NCBI GenBank assembly: GCA_021850345.1
Contig: JAJZMN010000218.1
Span: 1-22,332, forward strand
Length of the DNA: 22,332 nt
DNA from: Actinomycetes bacterium
Lineage (GTDB): Bacteria > Actinomycetota > Acidimicrobiia > Acidimicrobiales > RAAP-2
Direction of reading: 5' to 3'
The first letter of the stretch is position 1, and each line of letters opens with the position of its first letter. Under the pieces are notes generated by a model. The model had not been told where the DNA came from. It did no database searches and was given only the letters and a program-made list of their open reading frames with translations. The position numbers and the translations under genes were made by a program. Below are positions 1 through 8,283 of the stretch, one piece after another.

Positions 1-1
1 C

Positions 2-580
2 GTGCTTGCGGCATCCGCCGGCGCCCGCCGCGGTGAGCTGGTCGCGTTGCGTTGGCGCGATGTCGACCTCGATCGCGGGACGCTTTCGATCGAGCGGGGG
101 ATCGTGACGGTGAAGGGCGCGCTCGTGGAGCACGGCACCAAGACGCACCAGAGCCGCCGGATCACCCTCGACGCCGGCACCGTGGCGATCCTGAAGGAGC
201 ACCGCGCCCGGGCCGAGACCAACGCGAGAGCCGCCGGCACCGTCATCAGCGCAGACTCCTACGTCTTCAGCCGCGCCGTCGACGGGTCGGTTCCCTGGCG
301 CCCCGACGCGACGACGAGGGACTTCCGAGTGCTGTGCGACAAGGCCGGCGTGACCGGCGTGCGCCTCCATGACCTCAGGCACTACGTGGCCACTCGCCTG
401 CTCGCCGCGGGGATCGACGTGCGTACGGTCGCCGGCCGCCTCGGTCACCGGAACCCTGCGACGACGCTGAACGTCTACGCGCACTTCGTCCCCGAAGCCG
501 ACCAGGAGGCCGCCGAGGAGTTGGGTTCGATCTTCGGGAAGGCGTTCGAGGTCGCCGATCGGATAAGGACGAGCACATAG
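2..580 (+). CDS. Tyrosine-type site-specific integrase, C-terminal catalytic domain (5' end outside window)
   Basis: The reading frame is open at the left edge, so only the last 192 residues are present and the N-terminal DNA-binding domain lies outside. The catalytic set of tyrosine recombinases is visible: the first Arg in GARRGEL (about residue 9), a beta-hairpin Lys in the TKTH stretch, HDLRH (His-x-x-Arg), GRLGH and the nucleophile Tyr in LNVYAHF near residue 160. Enzymes of this family integrate or excise phages and genomic islands by cutting and rejoining DNA at att sites. The next gene is a broken defence-type ATPase remnant, which fits an island edge. I saw no tRNA gene or clear att duplication beside it, so its target site is unknown. 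It could serve a phage, an integrative element or an island. Confidence 0.9.
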   Translation: MLAASAGARRGELVALRWRDVDLDRGTLSIERGIVTVKGALVEHGTKTHQSRRITLDAGTVAILKEHRARAETNARAAGTVISADSYVFSRAVDGSVPWRPDATTRDFRVLCDKAGVTGVRLHDLRHYVATRLLAAGIDVRTVAGRLGHRNPATTLNVYAHFVPEADQEAAEELGSIFGKAFEVADRIRTST

Positions 581-661
581 GCGCACGTGCCTTCGACGGT
601 CGCTGGGGTATCCGAAGGACCTCCGCGCTGTCTGTTGAGGATGTGCGCCAGCAGTCACCGA

Positions 662-1045
662 CTATTCCTCTTCGAATCCCTGGTCGCTGAAGTGGAGGGT
701 GCGGGCGTTCTCGGTGACGGTACGGATGACCGCTTCGTCGAAACCATCAGGGGAGCCGGCCGCGATCTCGACGGCGACCTCTACGGTGGTGGCGGAATCG
801 GCCAGGTGTTGGACGACCTCTTGGACCACCCGGCCGAACTCCAGGCTCAGCCGGTCGGAGCGCAACACGACGCTGCCGTGGAAGCGCCGTGGCTTGGCTG
901 AGCCTGCCGGCGGCGCGACCACCGAGGTGGTCGGTTCCGGCGTGATGGGACGCGCGGAGCTCGTGGCGCCGGCCGTCGTGGCTTGGCTCGTCGCCTGTTC
1001 GTCGGCTCGAAGCTGCGCCGTGGCTACCTCTGCTCGCACGAGCAA
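662..1045 (-). pseudogene. C-terminal remnant of a DUF499-type ATPase
   Basis: This stretch encodes about 127 residues. An Ala/Thr/Pro-rich linker (first ~50 residues) leads into a compact domain that starts at KPRRFHGSV and ends with TVTENARTLHF and GFEEE. From memory this is how large DUF499 (AAA-type) ATPases end; these are roughly 1000 residues long and are found with DNA methylases and helicases in phage-defence islands. The ATPase core with its Walker motifs is absent: upstream on the minus strand the sequence runs into the start of the M24 gene. It is therefore a truncated remnant, not a small independent protein. The nominal start at 1045 is a TTG without a good ribosome site. The family call rests on recall of the C-terminal pattern and has not been searched. 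Confidence 0.6.
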
Positions 1046-1098
1046 GCACGAGGGTGCGAAGTGTGAGGCGTTCCTCCCACACGAGCCGGTCGCCGGCT

Positions 1099-2232
1099 AT
1101 GTTCGACTACGAGACCCGGCGCAAGAGCCTCTACGAGCGGATGGCGAATCTCGGGATCGACCTCGTGTTCCTCCCTCCCTCGGGGGATCTCGAGTACCTC
1201 ACCGGGTTCAAGCGGCGTGTCCCCGCCTTCGGCAACATCGAGTACGCGCACAGCTGGGTGACCGGTTGCTTCCTCGCCCCCGACCGGGAGCCGGCGTTCG
1301 TGCTGCCGCGGATGGTGGTGGCATTCGACACGCCGGATGGCCTCACTGGCGACGTGACGATCGTGGCCGAGACCGACGACAGCGATGCAGCCTTCCGGCG
1401 CGTCGCCCAGTCCTTCGGCGCGGTCTCAAGGCTCGGCATCGGCGCGCGAGCGTGGGCCGACACGACGGCAGCCCTGCTGCGACTGCTGGGGTCGTGCAAG
1501 CTGGTGAGCGCGGATCGCCTCGTGAACCCGATGCGCCGAGTCAAGTCGTCCGACGAGCTCTAGAGGATGGCGAAGGCGTGCCGCATTGTGGACGAGGCAC
1601 TCGCGCTGGTGAGCTCGTCGGTACGCGCCGGGACCACTGAGCTCGAGATCGCCCGTGACGTCGACTTTTACATGCGTGAGTTGGGCTCGGTCGTGCCCTC
1701 GTTCGACACCGCCGTCTTCAGCATGGGCGCGGCGAGCGGGCGCGACGCGAGCGTGCGCCTGTCGGCGGGCAGGCTCGTGCCGGGGATGGGAGTCTCCTTC
1801 GACTTCGGTGCCGTCGTGGACGGCTACTGTTCCGACTTCGGCCGGACCATCCACGTCGGTACGCCCTCGACGGAGTACGAGCGCGTCTACGAGGTGGTGA
1901 TGGCCGCGCAGGCTGCGGGCATCGCGGCCGCGCGTCCCGGTGTGCGGGCGTCGGCGGTTCACGCGGCCACCCGCCAGGTGATCGTGGAGGCGGGACTCGG
2001 CGAGTGGTTCCGGCACCGCACGGGTCACTGCATCGGCCTCGACGTCCACGAGCGCCCGTTCATCTCGGAGGAGGACGACACGCCCCTCGAGCCCGGGATG
2101 ACGTTCACCATCGAGCCGTCGGTGTTCCGCCCCGGGCGCTACGGCGTACGCGTCGAAGACGTCGTGGTCTGCGAAGTGTCCGGTAGCCGGAAGCTGAACG
2201 AGTACCCGGTCGACCTCGTCGCCAACGGCTGA
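1099..2232 (+). pseudogene. M24-family metallopeptidase (creatinase/prolidase type), interrupted by an in-frame amber codon
   Basis: Positions 1099-1560 encode a creatinase-type N-terminal domain (MFDYETRRKSLYERM, then DLEYLTGFKR). After TAG at 1561-1563 the same frame continues to 2232 with a full pita-bread catalytic domain. Metal-ligand motifs are all present: DFG and SDFGRT (two Asp), GHCIGLDVHE (His), FTIEPSVF (Glu) and VRVEDVV (Glu). The TAG falls inside the DEL-x-RMAKA helix, where relatives usually carry an ordinary residue, so a single GAG-to-TAG change would explain it. With that codon read through, the protein is 377 residues, the family's normal length. Members cleave Xaa-Pro bonds or hydrolyse creatine-like C-N bonds. 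ATG 1099 is preferred to GTG 1054 because family proteins begin near MFDYE. A sequencing error or readthrough is possible; the fragment from 1567 alone could not be a normal enzyme. Confidence 0.8.
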
Positions 2233-2281
2233 GCGCCCGGCGGTCCCGACTCCCGAGTGGTACGTGAGGCACCAGCAAACT

Positions 2282-2300
2282 CGTTCGGCGCGTCCGAACG
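2282..2300. promoter_or_regulatory. Inverted repeat upstream of the IclR-type regulator
   Basis: Perfect 7-base arms CGTTCGG and CCGAACG flank the spacer CGCGT. The site lies between the M24 stop and the regulator gene. The GTTCG half resembles the outer half of PcaR/PobR-type operators, so autoregulation is a reasonable inference. Spacing differs from the other candidate operators in this window. Confidence 0.4.
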
Positions 2301-2504
2301 TCAGGGGTTCGCGCTGCAATCACCCGCTACCATTCACGACCGATGCCGTCCAGAGCGCCTGCAGATCCTGAGCCGAAGTCGGCTGCTCCCAGGCGCCTTG
2401 CCCAGCCCCTCGGGTCCGGGCGGGACCGCGTCGCAGCGAAGCGTCTGGCGTCGGGTGGCGCCTCGCCCCGTGCACCGCGTCGCACCGGTGCCGCGAGCGA
2501 CGGC

Positions 2505-2510
2505 GGAAGG
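2505..2510 (+). promoter_or_regulatory. Ribosome binding site that decides the IclR gene start
   Basis: GGAAGG lies six bases before GTG 2517. The alternative ATG at 2343 has no such site. The 58 codons between the two have clearly lower third-position GC than the rest of the gene, which argues that they are not translated. Confidence 0.55.
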
Positions 2511-2516
2511 CCGCGG

Positions 2517-3293
2517 GTGGAATTCGTGCAGTCGCTCGAGCGCGGCTTCGCGGTGATCCGCGCCTTCGGGCCCGATCACACTCACATGAGCGTCACCGAC
2601 GTGGCACAGGCGACGGGGCTGACCAGGGCGGTGGCGAGGCGCTTCCTCCTCACCTTGGTCGAGCTCGGCTACGTGCGCAACGAGGGGCGCTCCTTCTCGT
2701 TGCGGCCACGCATCTTGGAGCTCGGCTACGGCTACCTGTCGGGGCTCACCTTCCCCGAGATCGCGCAGCCCTACATGGAGGAGCTTTCGGCGAAGGTGCA
2801 GGAATCGACCAGTGCGGCCGTCCTCGACGGTGACGAGATCGTGTACGTCGCGAACGTCGTCCCGCGTCGAGTCATGACCATCAACGTCCCGATTGGCGGT
2901 AGGGACCCCGCCTACTGCACGTCGCTCGGGCGGGTCCTGCTCGCGCGGCGAAGCGACGAGGAGATCGACGCCTACTTGGAGAGGGTCGTCCTGGAGCGGC
3001 GCACCGACGTGACCATCACCGACCCCGCCGAGCTGAAGCGGGTCCTCCTGAAGGTGCGTGCCCAGGGCTACGCGCTGCTGGACCAGGAGCTCGAAGACGG
3101 CCTCAGTGCCATCGCGGTGCCGGTGCACGATGCGGCCGGCGCGGTCGTGGCCGCGATGAACGTGAGTGCCTACACGCTGCGCGCGAGCCCCCAGGTGTTC
3201 GTCCGCGAGTTCCTCCCCGCGCTGAAAGAGACCGTCGTGCGGCTCGAAGAAGAGGTGCGGGTCTCCGTGCAGCTCAAGGCGTCGGTGTCGTGA
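2517..3293 (+). CDS. IclR-family transcriptional regulator, PcaR/PcaU/PobR subgroup
   Basis: The 258-residue product starts EFVQSLERGFAVIRAFG. It has an N-terminal winged helix (residues ~1-65, with TDVAQATGLTRAVARRFL as the recognition region), then the C-terminal effector domain with STSAAVLDGDEIVYVANV, YCTSLGRVLLA and YALLDQELEDGLSAIAVPV. These are hallmarks of the IclR subgroup that controls aromatic and organic-acid catabolism by binding a small ligand. I chose GTG 2517 because it has a GGAAGG site and gives the usual family length; ATG 2343 would add 58 Pro/Ala/Arg-rich residues. It is the only regulator in the window, and PcaR-like operator sequences occur at 10980-10994 and 20152-20166, so it probably controls the neighbouring catabolic genes. 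Its 3' end overlaps the convergent oxidoreductase gene by 20 bases. The effector is unknown. Confidence 0.9.
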   Translation: MEFVQSLERGFAVIRAFGPDHTHMSVTDVAQATGLTRAVARRFLLTLVELGYVRNEGRSFSLRPRILELGYGYLSGLTFPEIAQPYMEELSAKVQESTSAAVLDGDEIVYVANVVPRRVMTINVPIGGRDPAYCTSLGRVLLARRSDEEIDAYLERVVLERRTDVTITDPAELKRVLLKVRAQGYALLDQELEDGLSAIAVPVHDAAGAVVAAMNVSAYTLRASPQVFVREFLPALKETVVRLEEEVRVSVQLKASVS

Positions 3294-5139
3294 GCGCCGC
3301 TCCGGCCGCCTCCCGCGAGGCGGCGGCAGGCGGGGGAGAGGAGATCTTCGCCAGCGTTACGACCGGCGTCGGGAGGCACGGCGCCTGCGGCGCGAAGCCT
3401 GAGCGGACGCCGGGCGGCTCGCTCGAGGCGCGCCGGGCGAGCTCTGCGAGCACCGGCCCGCAGTAGCGGCCCTGGCACTTGCCCATCCCTGCACGCGTGA
3501 GCCGCTTGAGCGCACCCGCAGAGGCGGACCACGGCGCGCCCGCCTCCGCGAGCTGGCCCAAGGTGACCTCCTCGCAGCGGCACACCACCGTGTCGGAGCT
3601 GGCCAGCTGGTCCACCAGGCGCGGGCCGTCGAAGAGTCGCCAAAGCGAGCGTTGGAAGCGCTCGTGGCGAGCGAGCACCTTGGTGAGGCGCCGCTCCTCC
3701 GCGGCGGCCCCCGGGGGGACGCGCCCGACCGAGCGCGCTGCGTCGAGGCCGGCGAGGGCTCCCATCGCCTGGGCCACTTGCGCGCCGGCGATCCGCCCGC
3801 CGTCCCCCGCGCTCCACACCCCTTCCACCGAGGTCCTGCCTCGGCGGTCGCGCACGACGGTGAGGGCCCCGGTGCGCTCGTCGAGGGACTGGGCGCAGCC
3901 GAGCGTCCTCGCGAGCTCGGCGGAGGGGACGAAGCCGTGGCCGAGGCAGACCGCATCGACGTGGAACCGCCGGCGCCCGGCCCGGAGTGGGCGTCCGCGG
4001 ACGTCGAGCGGGGCCACCTCTGCCCACTCCACGCGGCCGTCCCCCCCCGCCGCGACGACCGCGGAGCGTGCGAGCAGCTCCACGCCCGCGAGGTCGCGCA
4101 GGTAGCCCAGGCCCTGGCCGGCGTCGCGCGCCGAGGCTGCCAAGAGGCCGACGAGGTGCACCGCCGCCGCGAGCCGGAAGAGCGGCGCCGTCTCGGCGAC
4201 CGCCACCACCTCGACTCCGGCTGCGCGGAGCTCCGCCGCGACCTGCAGGTTGAGGGGACCGTTCCCCGAGACGAGCACGCGCCGGCCGGCAGCGACGAGG
4301 TATGAGCGCAGGAGCGTCTGCGCCGCCCCGGTGGTCATGACGCCGGGCAGCGTCCAGCCCGGGAATGGGACGCCGCGCTCGAAGGCGCCGGTCGCGAGAA
4401 CAAGGGCGCTTCCTGCGAGCACGTAGCGGCGGCTGGAGGAGGCCGCGAGGAGCCGGTCGACGCCGATCGAGCCCCACACCAAGGTCTCGCGCAGCGTCCG
4501 CACCGGGGATGTCGCCACGCGCGCGAGGAGCGCCCGACCTGCCAGGTACTGCGAGTCGAGCGCCGCCTCGTCCAGCGCGAAGCCCTCGGCGGGCTGCTTG
4601 AGGTACTGCCCGCCCCCGGACCATCGGTTGTCGACGAGGAGCACGCTCGCACCCGCGTCCGATGCGGCGAGCGCGGCCGCGAGCCCCGCGGGGCCAGCCC
4701 CGACGACCACCACGTCGGCGTCCAGCTCCTCTTCGGGCAGCTCGGCCACCTCGGGGCCGGCGCGCTCGAGCGGGCGCGCCGGGGGATCCTTTGCTACCGC
4801 GAGCCCCGGGACGACCTTCTCCATGCACGCGAGGCGGCCGCTCTGTCCGTCGATGGTGATCGCACACTCGGTGCACACGCCCATCCCGCAGAAGACCCCA
4901 CGCTCCCCGGTGGTGCGGGTCGAACGGCATGCGAGCCGGCCCGCGGCGACGAGGGCGGCGGCGACGCTCTCCCCGCTGCGCGCGTCGATCGTCTCGCCTT
5001 CGTAGGTGATCTCGGTGTCCACGGGCGCTGGCGCGATGCCGGGCTTCCCGACGCGCACCGGGGCGCCGGGCGGGTCCGCGCCGCGCCGCACCGCGCCGCT
5101 CGGGCGTCCCCCTCGGCTCGCCAGCCTCGGCAGCCTCAC
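3274..5139 (-). CDS. Fused 2Fe-2S / FAD-NAD(P) oxidoreductase with BFD-type iron-sulfur domain (HcnA-HcnB / opine oxidase alpha type)
   Basis: The 621-residue product has three parts. Residues ~35-125 form a ferredoxin-like 2Fe-2S domain with Cys 84, 89, 92 and 105 (GVFCGMGVCTEC, then LACMEK). Residues ~140-500 form an FAD/NAD-binding oxidoreductase with VVVGAGPAGLAAA and a second Rossmann motif, VLVSGNGPLNLQ. Residues ~518-565 form a BFD-like domain with Cys 520, 522, 555 and 560 (CRCEEV, GKCQGRYCG). Homologues are alpha subunits of hydrogen cyanide synthase, opine oxidases and D-hydroxyproline dehydrogenases, where 2Fe-2S and FAD subunits are often separate; here they are one chain. The GTG start at 5139 overlaps the GcvPB-like stop as GTGA, so translation is coupled. 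An Ala/Pro-rich tail follows the BFD domain. It probably oxidises an amine or imino acid, or accepts electrons from the P-protein-like partners; the substrate is unknown. Confidence 0.85.
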   Translation of the reverse strand: MRLPRLASRGGRPSGAVRRGADPPGAPVRVGKPGIAPAPVDTEITYEGETIDARSGESVAAALVAAGRLACRSTRTTGERGVFCGMGVCTECAITIDGQSGRLACMEKVVPGLAVAKDPPARPLERAGPEVAELPEEELDADVVVVGAGPAGLAAALAASDAGASVLLVDNRWSGGGQYLKQPAEGFALDEAALDSQYLAGRALLARVATSPVRTLRETLVWGSIGVDRLLAASSSRRYVLAGSALVLATGAFERGVPFPGWTLPGVMTTGAAQTLLRSYLVAAGRRVLVSGNGPLNLQVAAELRAAGVEVVAVAETAPLFRLAAAVHLVGLLAASARDAGQGLGYLRDLAGVELLARSAVVAAGGDGRVEWAEVAPLDVRGRPLRAGRRRFHVDAVCLGHGFVPSAELARTLGCAQSLDERTGALTVVRDRRGRTSVEGVWSAGDGGRIAGAQVAQAMGALAGLDAARSVGRVPPGAAAEERRLTKVLARHERFQRSLWRLFDGPRLVDQLASSDTVVCRCEEVTLGQLAEAGAPWSASAGALKRLTRAGMGKCQGRYCGPVLAELARRASSEPPGVRSGFAPQAPCLPTPVVTLAKISSPPPAAASREAAGAALTTPTP

Positions 5140-6743
5140 GATGCCGGGTGCTTGGCGCAATAGGCGCGCCACGTGGTCGCCCAGCGCGCCGGGTCGTCCA
5201 GGGCGCCGCCGTCCAGGCGGTGGGTGACCTGGCGGTGCGGCGCCGTGCGAACCACCTCGGGGTGCTCGTAGGCCTCGGCGCACACGAGCGCGAGCACGTC
5301 GAGCCACTCGTCGACGTCTTCCTTGGACCACAGCTCGCCCGCCTCGGGGGTGAACGGCTCGGGCACGATCCACGGCTCGTGGCTGAGCCAGAAGGCGTCG
5401 ATCCCGAAGTCCGTCATGCGGTGCTGCACGTCGACGGCACCGACACCGGTTTCCTGCGCGAGCGTTTCCAGGCTGTAGCGGCACATCTCGAGGCGGTGGG
5501 TGCCGACCTCTGGGTTCGACCGGGTCACCCCGCGTACCGATCGGAGGCGCGCGTCGATGTAGTTGCTCACGAGCACCGAGAGGTCGGACGCCTCGTCGAT
5601 GCCGTCTGCCCCCATGGCGCGCACCCACGCGTAGGCCTTCACCACCTGTGGCAGGTTGCCCAGGTACTCCCGGACCCGACCAACGCCGCGTTCGGGCTCG
5701 ACGAGGCGGAAAGTCACGTCGGCTCGGCCGAAGGCTGGCAAGTCGAAGCCGGCATCCTGGGGGTCGGGCTTGCCGTCGAGCCCGATGGCCATGACGAGCG
5801 GTCCGGGGAGATAGGGGGCGAGACGCTCGGTGCAGCCGTAAGCGCCAACGGCGGGGCCGTTGCCCTTTGGGGCGCCGAAGGTCTTGTGCAGCATGAACAT
5901 GCACGCGTCGAAGCCGAGGTCGGCCGCCCGCAGCTTGCCCATCACGCCGTTGAAGTTGGCGTGGTCATAGAAGCACAGCCCACCGACGGAGTGCACCGAC
6001 TCGACCCAGTCCCCGATGTCGGGGTTGTAGATCCCCATGTCGTCGGGGTTGTTCACCATGAGCGCCGCGGTGCGCTCGGAGATCGCCGAGCGCAGCGCGC
6101 TGAGCGACGCGCGCCCGCCCTGTTCGAGGGGGAGGGTGATCACTTTGAACCCGGCCGCGGCGGCGGTCGCCGCGTTGCAGGGGTGGGCCTGGATCGTGGT
6201 CACCACCTCGTCGCGCTCGGCGAGCTCGCCACGGTCGGCGTGGTAGGCGCGCGTCATGCAGACGTGGAGCCACGCCGCGTCGGCTCCGCCGCCGGGTTGG
6301 AACACGAAGCGGTCCATTCCCGACAGCTCGCGCAGTACCAGGTCGAGGCGATAGACGATCTCCAGGAGACCCTGCACCGTGTCCTCGTGCTGCAACGGGT
6401 GCACTTCGCGCACCTGGGGGAGGGACGTGAGGCTTTCGGAGAGTGCAGGATTGTACTTCATCGTGCAGGTCCCGAAGAGGCTGACGCCCATCATCCCGAG
6501 GGTCTGCTGGGATAGGTGCAGGTAGTGGCGCAGGACCTCCCACTCGCTCAGCTCGGGGAGTGCGGGGGGCACCCGCCGGCGTGCCGTAGGGCAGATCAGC
6601 GCAAGGGGATCGCCTGCGGCTGCGGCCACCTCGGACTCAACCTCTGGGACGAGCACGCCGCGGCGACCGGGGTGGCCCAGCTCGTGGACGAGCGGCTCGT
6701 CCCACACGGCGGCGTGGTAGCGGCGGCCGCGGGCCCCGCTCAT
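5136..6743 (-). CDS. Glycine dehydrogenase (decarboxylating) subunit 2-like PLP protein (GcvPB-like), diverged
   Basis: The 535-residue product follows the GcvPB pattern: LRHYLHLSQQTLGMMGV, FGTCTMKYNP (residues 90-99), HPLQHEDTVQG and HKTF with PLP lysine K287. Canonical GcvPB is about 480-520 residues and, with GcvPA, makes the P-protein that decarboxylates glycine and loads the aminomethyl group onto lipoyl H-protein. Active-site stretches depart from the consensus I recall: QPGGGAD instead of QPAAGAHGE, QAHPCNAA instead of SAHGTNPAS, DHANFNG instead of DGANLNA, and HKTFGAPKGNGPAVG instead of HKTFSTPHGGGGPG. The ATG overlaps the GcvPA-like stop (ATGA) and its own stop overlaps the next start (GTGA). 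No gcvH or gcvT is nearby. It is probably a PLP decarboxylase acting on an altered substrate or acceptor; true glycine cleavage with H-protein encoded elsewhere cannot be excluded. Confidence 0.85.
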   Translation of the reverse strand: MSGARGRRYHAAVWDEPLVHELGHPGRRGVLVPEVESEVAAAAGDPLALICPTARRRVPPALPELSEWEVLRHYLHLSQQTLGMMGVSLFGTCTMKYNPALSESLTSLPQVREVHPLQHEDTVQGLLEIVYRLDLVLRELSGMDRFVFQPGGGADAAWLHVCMTRAYHADRGELAERDEVVTTIQAHPCNAATAAAAGFKVITLPLEQGGRASLSALRSAISERTAALMVNNPDDMGIYNPDIGDWVESVHSVGGLCFYDHANFNGVMGKLRAADLGFDACMFMLHKTFGAPKGNGPAVGAYGCTERLAPYLPGPLVMAIGLDGKPDPQDAGFDLPAFGRADVTFRLVEPERGVGRVREYLGNLPQVVKAYAWVRAMGADGIDEASDLSVLVSNYIDARLRSVRGVTRSNPEVGTHRLEMCRYSLETLAQETGVGAVDVQHRMTDFGIDAFWLSHEPWIVPEPFTPEAGELWSKEDVDEWLDVLALVCAEAYEHPEVVRTAPHRQVTHRLDGGALDDPARWATTWRAYCAKHPAS

Positions 6744-8206
6744 CGCCGGCCTCCGTCGCCGGCGCTCGCGGAGGGCATGGTGCCGGCCGGGTCGGAAACC
6801 ATGAAGTCGGCCGCGTCGCCGAGCAGGTCGTCGAGCGCGGCCACGAGGCGCTCGACGTCGGCGGCCGTGTGCAGCTCGGTCAGACAATAGAGCGCAGACT
6901 GGCCGAGCTCGGGGAACGTCTCGGACAGGTCGAGGCCGCCGAAGATCCCGCGGCGCCGCAAGGCACCGTTGATCTCTGCGACGCGCAGCCCCCTGCCGCC
7001 TAAGCCCACTACGAGCTCCCTGAAGAATCCGGACGGGAAGCGGACGCGTACCCCCGGCAGCGTGGCGAGGCGCTGCGCCGCGTGATGGCTGCGCTGGAGA
7101 ATCGCCGCGCCGACGTCGGCGAACCCCTGCGGCCCCATCACGGCCATGTACGCCGCGTTGGCGATCGACCACATGTAGACGGAGTTGCCGGTCCAGTCGT
7201 TGCCCTGCTCGCGCGCACCGTAGGAGGTCTGCGCGAAGAGGCTGATGCCGAACCCGCGCTCGCCGGGCTCGGTCGTGTCGCAGAGGCTCACCTGCAGGGT
7301 GGGAAACTCACGCGCGTAGCGTTCCTCGTCGCGGCTCGCGATGAAGCCGCCGGCGCCCCCGCCCGCGTTCAGGTGGACGCCGAGCGTCTGGATCGTGCCG
7401 ACGGCGAGGCCGGCACCCAGCTCACCCGGAGGAGCGAGCACCCCCAGGGAGAGCGGGTCGACGCCCACCACCAGCTCGGCGCCGGCGTCGGAGACCATGG
7501 CGGCCACCTCGGCGACCTGGTCCTCTACGACGCCGAAGAAGTTGGGGTTCTCCACGTACACGGCGGCCACGTCCGCGGAGAGCTTGGCAGCGAGGTCGTC
7601 GAGGTCCATGCGCCCGTCGCTTCGCCGCCAGGCGACGGTGCCGAGGCCGAGGTGGGCCGCGAGCTCCGGGCTGCCGCAGTAGTTGACGATCACCGCGCGC
7701 CGCTCGGGGTCGAGCACCTCGGGCACGAGGACGCGCCCGCGTCCGGTCATGCGGGCGGCCATGCGCAGCGCGTGGCCGGCGGCGCACCCCCAGCTGTAGA
7801 CGGGGAGGCCGACGAAATCCAGGTCGAGCAGCTCGCCGAGCTGGCTCGCGTACTCGAACCACGCCTGGAAGCGCCCCTGGTCGGACGACGGCGTGCCCCA
7901 CACCGAGGTGAGCCACTCGCGCCGGGCCGCGATCTCGTCGCAGATCGCCGGGACGTGGTGGCGCCAGTAGCCGCCGCCGAGGAAGCTGAGGGACTCCTCG
8001 CAGGTGGTCGTACGCGAGAGGAGGCCCTGGAGGTGGCGGCGCAACACGGCCTCCGAGGCGAGCTGGGGAGGGAGCTGTAGTGGTGCCGCGAGGCGGTGCG
8101 CCTGCGGGATCTGCTCGAAGAGCTCTTCGACGCTCTCGGCACCGATCTCCTCGAGCATCTGGGCTCTTTGGTCGGCGAGCGCGCTCGCCATGAAGGGGTG
8201 TGCCAC
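6740..8206 (-). CDS. Glycine dehydrogenase (decarboxylating) subunit 1-like protein (GcvPA-like), diverged
   Basis: The 488-residue product begins at GTG 8206 behind AGGAAAGGAC and matches GcvPA in length and layout: an N-terminal arm with EEIGAESVEELFEQIP, then FLGGGYWRHHVPAI, the fold-type-I core with FQAWFEYASQLGELLDLD, and the C-terminal domain with VRVRFPSGFFRELVV. In classical P-proteins this subunit lacks the PLP lysine and completes the heterotetramer with GcvPB. Differences from the consensus I recall include WGTPSSDQG in place of YTPYQPEISQG and LPVYSWGCAAG in place of ASMYDGATA, which parallel the changes in the GcvPB-like partner. The gene is second to last in a minus-strand set, about 100 bases after the NAD-kinase-like gene, and overlaps the GcvPB-like gene by four bases. 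Partnership with GcvPB is very likely; glycine as substrate is only a family default. Confidence 0.87.
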   Translation of the reverse strand: MAHPFMASALADQRAQMLEEIGAESVEELFEQIPQAHRLAAPLQLPPQLASEAVLRRHLQGLLSRTTTCEESLSFLGGGYWRHHVPAICDEIAARREWLTSVWGTPSSDQGRFQAWFEYASQLGELLDLDFVGLPVYSWGCAAGHALRMAARMTGRGRVLVPEVLDPERRAVIVNYCGSPELAAHLGLGTVAWRRSDGRMDLDDLAAKLSADVAAVYVENPNFFGVVEDQVAEVAAMVSDAGAELVVGVDPLSLGVLAPPGELGAGLAVGTIQTLGVHLNAGGGAGGFIASRDEERYAREFPTLQVSLCDTTEPGERGFGISLFAQTSYGAREQGNDWTGNSVYMWSIANAAYMAVMGPQGFADVGAAILQRSHHAAQRLATLPGVRVRFPSGFFRELVVGLGGRGLRVAEINGALRRRGIFGGLDLSETFPELGQSALYCLTELHTAADVERLVAALDDLLGDAADFMVSDPAGTMPSASAGDGGRR

Positions 8207-8230
8207 GTCCGTCCTTTCCTCGCTTTCCTC

Positions 8231-8244
8231 GTCGGCTAGCCGAC
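8231..8244. promoter_or_regulatory. Perfect 14-base palindrome before the GcvPA-like gene
   Basis: GTCGGCTAGCCGAC is fully self-complementary and lies 25 bases before the GcvPA-like start. It could be a regulator site or a small RNA hairpin between the NAD-kinase-like gene and the P-protein pair. No U-tract follows, so a classical terminator is unlikely. Confidence 0.35.
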
Positions 8245-8283
8245 AGGGGTCGCGTCGGTGCGCCTGCCGGCCCCGGCTGGCTC

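Noticed and set aside
581..661. Attachment site or tRNA end next to the integrase
   Set aside because: No tRNA-like fold or repeated core was found in the window; the partner site, if any, is outside.
2343..2516. N-terminal extension of the IclR protein from ATG 2343
   Set aside because: No ribosome site, reduced third-position GC and unusual length; GTG 2517 has a good site and gives the family length. Kept as a possible alternative start.
5148..6515. Long open frame (455 codons) on the plus strand opposite the GcvPB-like gene
   Set aside because: It mirrors codon bias in a GC-rich gene; the minus-strand frame has clear P-protein motifs and the plus frame shows no domain.
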